Source: Tissierellia bacterium (GTDB lineage: Bacteria; Bacillota; Clostridia; Tissierellales; Dethiosulfatibacteraceae). Taken from it: DNA of 7,296 nucleotides. The position numbers were made by a program, and so were the translations under genes. The notes below the pieces were generated by a model. It was not told the origin of the DNA. It was given only the letters and a program-made list of their open reading frames with translations, and ran no database searches. Numbering within the stretch: position 1 is the stretch's first letter; each line of letters opens with the position of its first letter. The stretch covers positions 1 to 7,296 of the forward strand of contig SKID01000048.1 in NCBI GenBank assembly GCA_007116605.1, in the 5' to 3' direction. Positions 1 to 6,204 of this stretch are shown here, piece after piece.

Positions 1-280
1 AAAAAGCATCCATCAAAATTTTTGTATTTTTTTGGATCTCTTCAACAATCATCTCTAATTGTGCCTTGCTAGAGATATGGACGATGGAAGGGTTGTCTGC
101 AGGTCGTCCTTTTGCTTCATATATCTTAGCGACCGCTTCCTTATCAAGGGCATTTGCACCTAACCCATACACCGTTTCAGTAGGGAAAACAACCGTTCCT
201 CCTTTGCGAACGATGTCAGCACCTTTCAAAAGCAATTGCTCATCTATTTTTTCTTCTTCTATCTCAATTATTTGAGTCAT
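1..280 (-). CDS. sua5: Threonylcarbamoyl-AMP synthase (Sua5/YrdC family), N-terminal part only
   Basis: The first 93 codons are present; the gene continues past the left edge. The family makes threonylcarbamoyl-AMP from threonine, bicarbonate and ATP, the first step of t6A37 modification in ANN-decoding tRNAs, in the cytoplasm. I translated it from ATG at 280-278. Diagnostic YrdC-domain signatures are PTETVYGLGANA (residues 33-44) and KIYEAKGRPADNPSIVHI (52-69), the second carrying the K-x-R-type nucleotide-binding residues. A GAGGG Shine-Dalgarno at 287-291 lies 6 bases before the ATG, and a strong promoter lies just upstream. Whether it is the short TsaC form or the longer Sua5 form with a C-terminal domain cannot be seen. 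Firmicutes usually carry the long form. It follows prfA but is separated from it by a terminator. Confidence 0.93.
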   Translation of the reverse strand, partial: MTQIIEIEEEKIDEQLLLKGADIVRKGGTVVFPTETVYGLGANALDKEAVAKIYEAKGRPADNPSIVHISSKAQLEMIVEEIQKNTKILMDAF

Positions 281-304
281 TTTTATCCCTCATTCACAAA
301 GACT

Positions 305-333
305 ATTATATCGGAGTCTTATAGAATTTTCAA
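305..333 (-). promoter_or_regulatory. Sigma-A-type promoter of the sua5 gene
   Basis: Reading the minus strand, the -35 box TTGAAA (333-328) and the perfect -10 box TATAAT (310-305) are separated by exactly 17 bases. Transcription should start near 298, leaving a leader of only about 18 bases that holds the GAGGG ribosome binding site. With the prfA terminator directly upstream, this makes sua5 a separate transcription unit. Confidence 0.85.
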
Positions 334-350
334 TCTATTAAACCACTCAA

Positions 351-374
351 GAAAAAACCCTGCCAAGCAGGATT
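351..374 (-). terminator. Rho-independent terminator after prfA
   Basis: On the minus strand an 8-bp stem, AATCCTGC pairing with GCAGGGTT (one G-T wobble) around a TTG loop, is followed by a run of T (357-352). Its 5' arm begins inside the prfA stop codon. It should end the leftward transcript before the sua5 promoter. Confidence 0.88.
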
Positions 375-1444
375 TAAGCTTCTACGTCTTTTAGTTGTTC
401 AGCTTGATCCGAAGTCGTCAAAGCATCAATCATTTCATCTAAATCTCCATTAAGAAAAGCTTCTAACTTATAAAGGGTTAAATTGATTCGATGATCCGAA
501 ACTCTTCCTTGAGGAAAATTGTAAGTTCTCACTCTTTGGGAACGATCGCCAGAACCTACTTGGCTTTTCCTATTAGCTGCCATTTCATCATTTCTTTCTT
601 GGAGTTGTTTGTCATAAAGTCTCGCTTTTAAAATTTTGAAAGCCTTATCCTTATTCTTAAGCTGGGACTTTTCATCTTGACATGAAATCACAATACCTGA
701 AGGAACATGGGTTAATCGCACTGCTGAGTCTGTAGTATTAACACTTTGTCCCCCATTACCTGAAGAACGAAAGACATCTACTCTGACATCATTAGGATTA
801 ATATCTACATCAATATCATCCACCTCAGGCAATACAGCCACTGTTGCAGAAGAAGTATGTATACGACCACTGGATTCAGTGTCCGGAACTCGTTGGACTC
901 TATGACCACCACTTTCATATTTCAGTCTTGAGTAAGCACCTTTTCCTTTAATTAAGAAAATGATTTCTTTAAATCCACCGATACCCTGTTCGCTAGTACT
1001 CATGATTTCCATCTTCCATCTTTTTGATTCTGCATACATGGTATACATTCTAAAAAGATTTCCCGCAAACAATCCCGCTTCTTCACCACCTACACCTGCT
1101 CGAATCTCAACAATGACATTCTTTTCATCATTAGGATCCTTTGGAATCAGCAATTGCTTTAAGGTATGCTCAGTTTCCTCTAATTGCTCTGTTAACTCCT
1201 TGACTTCTTCTTTGACCATTTCTTTAAAGTCATCTTCCATTTTTTCATTCATCATTTCTCGAGCATCTTTTAATTGTTGATGAAGCTCTTGATATTCTTT
1301 ATACTTGATGACAATTGGTTCAATATGAGCATGCTCTTTAACCAATTTTTGCCATTTTTGAATGTCTGCAATGATGTCCGGATTACTAATTTGTTGACTC
1401 AAATCAACATATTTGTCTTTCAAAAAATCTAATTTATCTAACAT
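374..1444 (-). CDS. prfA: Peptide chain release factor 1 (RF1)
   Basis: Cytoplasmic class-I release factor that reads UAA and UAG in the ribosomal A site and triggers peptidyl-tRNA hydrolysis. With the ATG at 1444 the protein is 356 residues, normal for RF1. The order is an N-terminal helical domain, then the stop-codon-reading region with RVPDTESSGRIHTS (PxT tripeptide as P-D-T, residues 187-189), then the catalytic GGQ in SGNGGQSVNTTDSAVR (GGQ 231-233). RF2 would carry SPF instead of PxT. An in-frame GTG lies 9 bases upstream, but I prefer the ATG: the GTG is part of the Shine-Dalgarno AAGAGGTG (1451-1458), which sits 6 bases before the ATG, and MLDKL matches the family N terminus. It lies downstream of prmC, whose product methylates the GGQ glutamine, and has its own promoter. 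Confidence 0.97.
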   Translation of the reverse strand: MLDKLDFLKDKYVDLSQQISNPDIIADIQKWQKLVKEHAHIEPIVIKYKEYQELHQQLKDAREMMNEKMEDDFKEMVKEEVKELTEQLEETEHTLKQLLIPKDPNDEKNVIVEIRAGVGGEEAGLFAGNLFRMYTMYAESKRWKMEIMSTSEQGIGGFKEIIFLIKGKGAYSRLKYESGGHRVQRVPDTESSGRIHTSSATVAVLPEVDDIDVDINPNDVRVDVFRSSGNGGQSVNTTDSAVRLTHVPSGIVISCQDEKSQLKNKDKAFKILKARLYDKQLQERNDEMAANRKSQVGSGDRSQRVRTYNFPQGRVSDHRINLTLYKLEAFLNGDLDEMIDALTTSDQAEQLKDVEA

Positions 1445-1450
1445 GTATTT

Positions 1451-1458
1451 CACCTCTT
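1451..1458 (-). promoter_or_regulatory. Ribosome binding site deciding the prfA start
   Basis: Minus-strand AAGAGGTG lies 6 bases before the ATG at 1444. The GTG triplet at 1453-1451, which would add three residues (M-K-Y), lies inside this site, so the ATG is the likely initiator. Confidence 0.8.
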
Positions 1459-1474
1459 AAACTATCGACAAAGT

Positions 1475-1503
1475 ATTATAGCAGAGTTTCAACAAAAGGT
1501 CAA
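1475..1503 (-). promoter_or_regulatory. Promoter of prfA overlapping the end of prmC
   Basis: On the minus strand a -35 box TTGACC (1503-1498) and a perfect -10 box TATAAT (1480-1475) are 17 bases apart. TG one base before the -10 also makes it an extended -10 promoter. The -35 box contains the prmC stop codon TGA (1502-1500). The start point should be near 1468. RF1 can therefore be made independently of the upstream genes, although no terminator blocks read-through from prmC. Confidence 0.75.
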
Positions 1504-2393
1504 TTGTCAAAAGGTCTAAAGGAATCCTCTTTCATACGGAAAGCCAATACACCACGGTCAAGCCCCTGCAAATCTTGTATCACTTGAATACTCTGGAACA
1601 TCTCTGCTTTTTTCATTAATGACACAACAGCCAGTCTTTGATCAAAACCAATCTCAAAAGCTAAAAGTCCTTCTGGCTTAATGAAATCTTTTAATCGTTT
1701 TAGTATTTGACGATAAAAATCTAAACCGTCTTCTCCTCCTGCTAAAGCCATTAACGGTTCATAAGTAGATACTTCTGTCTGCAAAGTCATGATGTGACTA
1801 TTAGCTATATATGGAGGATTTGAGACAATCACATCAAACTTATCCATAAAACCATCATCAGCAAAAATATCTTGCTCTATGATATGGTAGTTGTTTAATC
1901 CCAGTCTAGAACCATTTATTGTTGAGATCTTAAGTGCTATGGGGGAAATGTCCATACCTATTACTGTTGATTTTGGCAAATAATACGCTAAACTACAACC
2001 TATCGCCCCTGACCCTGATCCGATATCTAAGATTCGTATTCTTTTTTGATCCCAATTTAGACCCTTAATCTCTTCAATCAATCTTTCAACCACTGATTCT
2101 GTGTCCGGTCTTGGTACCAAAACACCTTCTTCTATATAGAAATCCAAGCCCATAAATTCTTGATTTCTTAATATATATTGTAATGGGTAACCTTGATTGC
2201 GAATATGGAGCAATTCACGAAAAATATGATGCTCAGTAGGAGTCACCGATTGTTCCAGATTAAAGTAAAGATATTGCTTAGACACATCAAGAACAAAAGC
2301 CAGTAATAGCTGTGCTTCTAACAAAGGTTGACTGTATTGACGTTGAATAAGGGACTCTGTCCCTTCTTTTATGACTTCTTTGACGGTTTTCAC
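1500..2393 (-). CDS. prmC: Release factor glutamine N5-methyltransferase (PrmC/HemK)
   Basis: SAM-dependent methyltransferase that N5-methylates the glutamine of the GGQ motif in RF1 and RF2, raising termination efficiency. The N-terminal helical release-factor-binding part carries the family segment LVPRPDTE (RPDTE at residues 95-99). The Rossmann domain has the SAM-binding ILDIGSGSGAIG (GSGSG 125-129) and the catalytic VSNPPYI (NPPY 192-195), followed by EPLMALAGGEDGLDFYR, typical of PrmC. I place the start at the GTG 2393-2391 (297 residues), which shares one base with the TAG of the preceding gene. TGAGGA (2408-2403) is 9 bases away and the protein then begins MKTV like homologues. GTG at 2399 would add two residues but lies only 3 bases from that site. 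Translation is probably coupled to the DUF1385 gene. Confidence 0.95.
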   Translation of the reverse strand: MKTVKEVIKEGTESLIQRQYSQPLLEAQLLLAFVLDVSKQYLYFNLEQSVTPTEHHIFRELLHIRNQGYPLQYILRNQEFMGLDFYIEEGVLVPRPDTESVVERLIEEIKGLNWDQKRIRILDIGSGSGAIGCSLAYYLPKSTVIGMDISPIALKISTINGSRLGLNNYHIIEQDIFADDGFMDKFDVIVSNPPYIANSHIMTLQTEVSTYEPLMALAGGEDGLDFYRQILKRLKDFIKPEGLLAFEIGFDQRLAVVSLMKKAEMFQSIQVIQDLQGLDRGVLAFRMKEDSFRPFDN

Positions 2394-3319
2394 TACCACA
2401 AATCCTCATTTTCGTTTTCTGGAATCACTTCTTTCATAGCAGCTATGGCAACTTCCAACATATCATCCGTTGGTTCTTTAGTGGTCAACTTTTGAAACTG
2501 ATAACCTGGTTTTGATAAAATACGAGCAATAAAAGTATCCGAATTTTTACCTATAAATTTGTTGATTTCATAAGATATCCCTGCTATTGCAGGCAACATC
2601 AAAAGACGAATCACTACTCTTAACCAAGGATTAGGCCATCCAAACATAGAGAATACAATGATTGATATAATAAGTACATTAACCAAAAAACTCGTCCCAC
2701 AGCGGGGATGCAATGTGCTATATTTTCTTGCATTCTCTACTGTCAGTTCTTCACCGTTTTCATAGGCATAAATCGTTTTATGCTCTGCACCATGGTACAT
2801 AAATACACGTCGGATGTCTTCAATCCTAGAAATCATATAGACATATAAAGTAAACAAGCCCACACGAATAATACCTTCCAACAAATTTAACATCAGTGAA
2901 CTCTGAACAACCGATTTCATTAAATTAGCCACTAATGAAGGAAGGAGAATAAAAGCACCTATAGATATAATCATAGACAAGGTTACCGAGAGATAAATCA
3001 CTGCTTTTTCAGCATTTCCCTTAAATATTTTTTTAATAAACCGGTCTAAAGCATCTTCTTGTGCCTCTTCTTCAAAGAAAGAAGCAGAATACATCAATTC
3101 TCTTACACCCATGACCATGGCATCAATTAATGCTCGACTGCCTCGTATAACAGGTGCTTTTGCCATAGGATGATTTGAAAATCCACCCAAGCTTTCTACT
3201 TTCAACGCAATCTCTCCATCTGGTTTACGAACTGCCGTTGCTATTTTTTTTGGACCTCTCATCATGATACCCTCTATTAGAGCTTGTCCTCCAATGGATG
3301 TTTTCTTTTTACATTCCAA
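2393..3319 (-). CDS. DUF1385 family integral membrane protein
   Basis: Conserved protein of unknown biochemical function, 308 residues, recurrent in Clostridia beside prmC and prfA. Family hallmarks are GGQALIEGIMMRGP (10-23), YHGAEHK (175-181) and HPRCGTSF (204-211). The histidine, glutamate and cysteine residues of the last two could bind metal or be catalytic (inference). Hydrophobic segments at about 104-130, 141-163, 210-227 and 233-251 suggest an inner-membrane protein with about four helices. The C-terminal LTTKEPTDDMLEVAIAAM is also family-like. The only initiator in reach is TTG at 3319: an in-frame TAG lies just upstream, and the next ATG would remove the conserved GGQALIEG motif. 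No clear Shine-Dalgarno precedes this TTG, so translation may depend on tdk, whose stop is 19 bases away. It overlaps prmC by one base. Confidence 0.9.
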   Translation of the reverse strand: MECKKKTSIGGQALIEGIMMRGPKKIATAVRKPDGEIALKVESLGGFSNHPMAKAPVIRGSRALIDAMVMGVRELMYSASFFEEEAQEDALDRFIKKIFKGNAEKAVIYLSVTLSMIISIGAFILLPSLVANLMKSVVQSSLMLNLLEGIIRVGLFTLYVYMISRIEDIRRVFMYHGAEHKTIYAYENGEELTVENARKYSTLHPRCGTSFLVNVLIISIIVFSMFGWPNPWLRVVIRLLMLPAIAGISYEINKFIGKNSDTFIARILSKPGYQFQKLTTKEPTDDMLEVAIAAMKEVIPENENEDLW

Positions 3320-3338
3320 TTTTTTACCAACTTTCTAA

Positions 3339-3965
3339 TTAATAATTATTATCATTTATTATACCACAAATCTGTTGATCATATCGATCTTTTTTCTCAA
3401 AATAACAATGGGGGCAGAGAGACTCGTAAGTGATATTGTTCTCTTGGTCAATGGCGATTTGATTGCCTTCAAATACAAACTCACCGTCTACTTTCCTACC
3501 GTTTAACAATGCTTTTTTACCACAAGCACAAATCGTTTTTAATTCTTCAATGCTATGAGCTAGCAGTAATAATCGCTCACTTCCTTCAAATCCAGTCATG
3601 GAAAAATCTGTTCTTAAACCGTAGCAAATAACTGGAATCTGGTCTCTTACTGCCAATGCAAACAACTGATCTACTTGGCTCTTTTTTAAGAACTGGGCTT
3701 CATCTACTAAGACACAGTGAATATCCCCTTTTTCATTTATATATTGATGAATCCTATCTCTCACATTATCACTAAAGTTTAAAGAGAGATCCACTTCTTT
3801 TTCAATTCCCAAACGGGAAACCACTTTATCTCCACCTTTTGTGTCAACAATGGGTTTTATTATAACAACTTCCATTCCTCTTTCTCTATAATTATACGCT
3901 ACTTGTTGTAGTGCTGTAGATTTGCCACAATTCATCGCACCATATCTAAAATATAATTTTGCCAT
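3339..3965 (-). CDS. tdk: Thymidine kinase (type II, Escherichia coli Tdk-like)
   Basis: Salvage enzyme phosphorylating thymidine and deoxyuridine with ATP in the cytoplasm. From ATG 3965 it has 208 residues, the usual size. It shows the P-loop YGAMNCGKST (residues 8-17), the catalytic-glutamate motif VDEAQF (87-92), CYGLRTDF (114-121), and a zinc-binding lid with C-x-C (TICACG, cysteines 146 and 148) and C-x-x-C (CPHC, 184-187). The lid pattern and N terminus resemble the E. coli enzyme (MAQLYF, AMNAGKSTAL). A GTG six bases upstream is possible but follows a stop codon directly and offers no better spacing. It heads the leftward cluster. The Shine-Dalgarno is 31 bases from the ATG with a hairpin between (separate entry). 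It is divergent from the mscS operon. Confidence 0.95.
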   Translation of the reverse strand: MAKLYFRYGAMNCGKSTALQQVAYNYRERGMEVVIIKPIVDTKGGDKVVSRLGIEKEVDLSLNFSDNVRDRIHQYINEKGDIHCVLVDEAQFLKKSQVDQLFALAVRDQIPVICYGLRTDFSMTGFEGSERLLLLAHSIEELKTICACGKKALLNGRKVDGEFVFEGNQIAIDQENNITYESLCPHCYFEKKDRYDQQICGIINDNNY

Positions 3966-4004
3966 ACCCACTCATATACTAGTTTCCTAGTATATTCTCC
4001 TTTC
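3966..4004 (-). promoter_or_regulatory. tdk leader: ribosome binding site separated from the start by a perfect hairpin
   Basis: On the minus strand a strong GAAAGGAG (4004-3997) is followed by one base, then a perfect 9-bp inverted repeat ATATACTAG / CTAGTATAT (3995-3974) around a GAAA tetraloop, then 8 bases to the ATG at 3965. Linear spacing is 31 bases, too long for normal initiation. With the hairpin folded, spacing becomes 9 bases. No alternative in-frame start lies closer to the site: a TGA stop occurs just before GTG 3971. The ATG within 3976-3974 is out of frame. The pattern is seen directly; a role in initiation is inferred. Confidence 0.6.
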
Positions 4005-4008
4005 AATC

Positions 4009-4035
4009 ATGATAATTATTAAAGATTTTTTCCAA
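4009..4035 (-). promoter_or_regulatory. Possible weak promoter of tdk
   Basis: Minus-strand TTGGAA (4035-4030) and TATCAT (4014-4009) are 15 bases apart, shorter than the usual 16-18. The predicted start near 4002 would fall at the ribosome binding site, giving a leader that consists of little more than that site and the hairpin. The region is AT-rich, so other -10-like matches exist. This is tentative. Confidence 0.25.
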
Positions 4036-4051
4036 CTTTCTGCATATTACT

Positions 4052-4080
4052 TTGCAATTCATTTATCTTATCATTATAAT
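4052..4080 (+). promoter_or_regulatory. Promoter of the mscS-yqeC-mocA-xdhC operon
   Basis: TTGCAA (4052-4057) and a perfect TATAAT (4075-4080) are 17 bases apart. Transcription should begin near 4087, about 26 bases before the mscS ATG, leaving room for the AAAGGAG ribosome binding site. No other strong promoter is visible before 6976, so this probably drives all four genes. Confidence 0.78.
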
Positions 4081-4112
4081 AAAAGCAACAACAAATTAAA
4101 AGGAGTGATTTT

Positions 4113-4904
4113 ATGTTAATTGGCGGCATGAGCTTAGCAGCAGTTTTATTAATGATTCTACGTGGGATTATCATCTATGTTGTCGGTCGAATTATTATTA
4201 ACTTAGTACTCAATCAAGTGACTAAACTATTAAAGAAAAAAAGCATTGATTCTATGTTAGAAGGTTTTGCTTTATCTATTCTTAAATTTGTTTTGATGTT
4301 TGTCTTAATCATGGCTATTCTTCAAAACTTTGGAGTAGAAACAACTTCACTAATCGCTGTACTTGGAGCAGCTTCATTAGCTATTGGTCTAGCGCTACAA
4401 AGTAATTTATCAAACTTTGCAAGCGGGGTGATGCTAGTCACTTTAAAACCTTTTAAAGTGGGAGATTATGTAGAAGCTGGCGGAACCGCCGGTACTATTG
4501 TTGAAATTGGTACCTTCCATTCTACACTCAAAACACCTGATAATCGAAAAATCTTAGTTCCAAATAACGGGATTACTTCGGGGTCTATCATTAATTATTC
4601 AGCTTATTCCGAAAGAAGAGTTGATTTAGTTGTCGGTGTCAGTTATGACTCTGATATTGACCATGTAAAAAAAGTCATCAAAGAAGTCATCGATAACCAT
4701 GAACTCGTTTTGGCAGATAAACCTGTCCTGATAAGATTAAGTGCTATGGCTAGTAGTTCTCTTGACTTTAATGTCAGAGTATGGACTTACACCGAAAATT
4801 ATTGGACTGTGTTTTACGATTTAAATGAACTCATCAAAAAGAAATTAGATGCAGAAGGCATCTCTATCCCATATCCACATGTTACAGTGGAAATGAAAAA
4901 ATGA
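4113..4904 (+). CDS. mscS: MscS-family small-conductance mechanosensitive channel
   Basis: Homo-oligomeric inner-membrane channel that opens under membrane tension to release solutes on hypo-osmotic shock. At 263 residues it is close to the minimal MscS size. Hydrophobic segments are at about 8-34 and 52-72, then the pore-lining TM3 region, TSLIAVLGAASLAIGLALQS (78-97), rich in Gly and Ala, running into NLSNFASGVMLV. The beta domain follows with LKPFKVGDYVEAGG (111-124), then TPDNRKILVPNNGI (141-154), the usual MscS sequence. The alpha-beta C-terminal domain ends near YPHVTVEM. ATG 4113 is preceded by AAAGGAG with good spacing. Its stop TGA overlaps the yqeC ATG (ATGA). An osmotic channel as first gene of a molybdenum-hydroxylase maturation operon is unexpected. 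The exact conductance class cannot be read from sequence. Confidence 0.94.
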   Translation: MLIGGMSLAAVLLMILRGIIIYVVGRIIINLVLNQVTKLLKKKSIDSMLEGFALSILKFVLMFVLIMAILQNFGVETTSLIAVLGAASLAIGLALQSNLSNFASGVMLVTLKPFKVGDYVEAGGTAGTIVEIGTFHSTLKTPDNRKILVPNNGITSGSIINYSAYSERRVDLVVGVSYDSDIDHVKKVIKEVIDNHELVLADKPVLIRLSAMASSSLDFNVRVWTYTENYWTVFYDLNELIKKKLDAEGISIPYPHVTVEMKK

Positions 4905-5620
4905 CTTTAGACTATCTACACAAGTTGTCCTTTCCTAAAGAGCAGCCTTGCATTATCACTGTAACCGGGTCAGGTGGAAAATCGACAATTTTAGAAGAAA
5001 TTGCCCATTACTTATTAAAACAAAACCATAAAGTGCTCATGACAACCACAACGCAAATTTGGATACCTTCACTATCACAAGCAGTGACAATACTAGATTT
5101 ACTCAATTATCCAAGCTTCCTATTAAAAGAGGCTCAAATCATCTATTCAGGTAGCAGCGTGACCGAAAGTCATAAGTTAAATGGTTATACTCCAACAGAC
5201 ATTCATCTTTTACAATCTAGAAATCAATTTGATTATCTGTTAATAGAAGGTGATGGTTCTAAAGGAAAGCCATTAAAAGCCCATGCTCACTATGAACCTG
5301 TCATCCCTGATAATAGCCATATTCATGTGGCTGTCATGGGATTACAGGCTCTTGGCCTTCCCGTTAACCAAAATAATGTACATAGACTAGATTTATTTTG
5401 CCAAATAACTGGCAAAAATGACGGGGATTTAATTGAAGCTTTAGATTTTATTCATTTATGTCAATCTCCCAATGGATACTTTAAAAACCATCACAATAAT
5501 CAACTGCTAATCCTCAATCGATTAAGCCCTAAAAACAAACAAGCAGCTCATTATATCAAGCAAACCGTCTTAAAAACTTGTTCTCATATAAAAGACGTGT
5601 TGTTTCGGGAGGAGATTTGA
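4901..5620 (+). CDS. yqeC: YqeC family selenium-dependent molybdenum hydroxylase accessory protein
   Basis: Putative P-loop NTPase of 239 residues, the family's normal length. Visible are the Walker A-like VTGSGGKST (residues 21-29), the strand-end TTTT (48-51), EGDGSKGKPLKAHAHYEPVIP in two parts (EGDGSKG 116-122, HYEPVIP 130-136), and VMGLQALG (145-152). The family was linked by comparative genomics to bacteria with SelD and selenium-dependent molybdenum hydroxylases (xanthine or purine hydroxylase-like). Its exact reaction is, to my knowledge, not established. It starts in a 4-base ATGA overlap with mscS and has only a weak purine stretch upstream, so translation is probably coupled. mocA and xdhC follow directly, supporting a role in molybdenum cofactor maturation. 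Presence of yqeC suggests, but does not prove, that the organism makes a selenium-dependent enzyme. Confidence 0.87.
   Translation: MTLDYLHKLSFPKEQPCIITVTGSGGKSTILEEIAHYLLKQNHKVLMTTTTQIWIPSLSQAVTILDLLNYPSFLLKEAQIIYSGSSVTESHKLNGYTPTDIHLLQSRNQFDYLLIEGDGSKGKPLKAHAHYEPVIPDNSHIHVAVMGLQALGLPVNQNNVHRLDLFCQITGKNDGDLIEALDFIHLCQSPNGYFKNHHNNQLLILNRLSPKNKQAAHYIKQTVLKTCSHIKDVLFREEI
5607..5614 (+). promoter_or_regulatory. Ribosome binding site deciding the mocA start
   Basis: GGGAGGAG lies inside the last codons of yqeC and 8 bases before the ATG at 5623. It rules against a start 45 bases upstream in the same open frame, which would add 15 residues unlike the family. Confidence 0.85.
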
Positions 5621-5622
5621 TT

Positions 5623-6204
5623 ATGACTGGTATTATCCTTGCTTCAGGATTTTCTCGTCGATTTAATGGAGATAAATTACTCGCCATTTATAAGCATCAA
5701 CCATTAATACAAATCGTCATTGAAAACTGTCTTGATTCTCGTCTTGATGAAGTCATCGTCATCTATCGAAATCCTGAAGTCTTGAAATTAATAAAAAAGT
5801 ATCCTATTCATCTCATTGAAAACCCTAACGCCCATGAGGGCATGTCTGCAAGTCTCAAACTAGGTATTGGCTCTTTAAACCCTAGTGTAGAAGCCTGTAT
5901 GGTGATTATGGGAGATCAACCACTATTTCTAGCAGACGATTTCAACCGCCTAATTAGCCACTATTTAACAAACCCCATCCTCACTGCTGCTGCATATAAC
6001 AACCAGCGAAAAACACCTGTTATATTTCCCAGGAAATATTTCAATGACTTGCTAGAAACTCATGGCGATAGCGGCGGAAGACATATTATAGATAAAGAAA
6101 AAAATAAGCAACTGGTCGTATTTGATCAAGAAAAACTTTTTGATATCGATACACAAGAGGAACTTAATCAAATCAACATCTCAAAGGAGGATTACCATGT
6201 TTGA
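5623..6204 (+). CDS. mocA: Molybdenum cofactor cytidylyltransferase-like nucleotidyltransferase (MocA/YgfJ family)
   Basis: Probable CTP:molybdopterin cytidylyltransferase that converts Mo-molybdopterin to the cytosine dinucleotide form used by the xanthine-dehydrogenase/aldehyde-oxidoreductase family. The protein has 193 residues, right for MocA. Motifs are ILASGFSRRFNGDKLL (residues 5-20, nucleotide-binding loop of the LAAGxSxRMGxxK type), VIMGDQPLF (94-102, metal-binding Asp in GDQP), TPVIFP (131-136) and HGDSGGRHI (147-155). MobA, the guanylyltransferase, is less likely given the GDQP and GDSGGR patterns and the neighbours yqeC and xdhC, but CTP versus GTP preference is inferred. It starts 2 bases after yqeC and overlaps xdhC by 8 bases. 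Confidence 0.87.
   Translation: MTGIILASGFSRRFNGDKLLAIYKHQPLIQIVIENCLDSRLDEVIVIYRNPEVLKLIKKYPIHLIENPNAHEGMSASLKLGIGSLNPSVEACMVIMGDQPLFLADDFNRLISHYLTNPILTAAAYNNQRKTPVIFPRKYFNDLLETHGDSGGRHIIDKEKNKQLVVFDQEKLFDIDTQEELNQINISKEDYHV
6183..6190 (+). promoter_or_regulatory. Ribosome binding site deciding the xdhC start
   Basis: AAAGGAGG stands 6 bases before the ATG at 6197, inside the end of mocA. The open frame extends 75 bases further upstream, but those codons overlap mocA and lack family similarity. Confidence 0.88.

Noticed and set aside
66..275. Plus-strand open frame of 69 codons
   Set aside because: It is antisense to the clearly conserved sua5 start and has no family-like sequence or ribosome binding site.
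960..1280. Plus-strand open frame of 106 codons
   Set aside because: It lies entirely opposite prfA; its composition is that of a reversed coding strand.
1445..1453. GTG start of prfA giving three extra residues
   Set aside because: The GTG is part of the Shine-Dalgarno for the ATG at 1444, and homologues begin at that methionine.
4010..4024. Fur-box-like sequence TGATAATTATTAAAG
   Set aside because: It matches only the first part of the 7-1-7 consensus, lies in very AT-rich DNA, and neither neighbouring gene concerns iron. A similar AT-rich stretch at the end of tdk is partly coding.
5578..5622. Upstream extension of mocA by 15 codons
   Set aside because: It overlaps yqeC in another frame, while a strong ribosome binding site points to ATG 5623, where the family motif begins.
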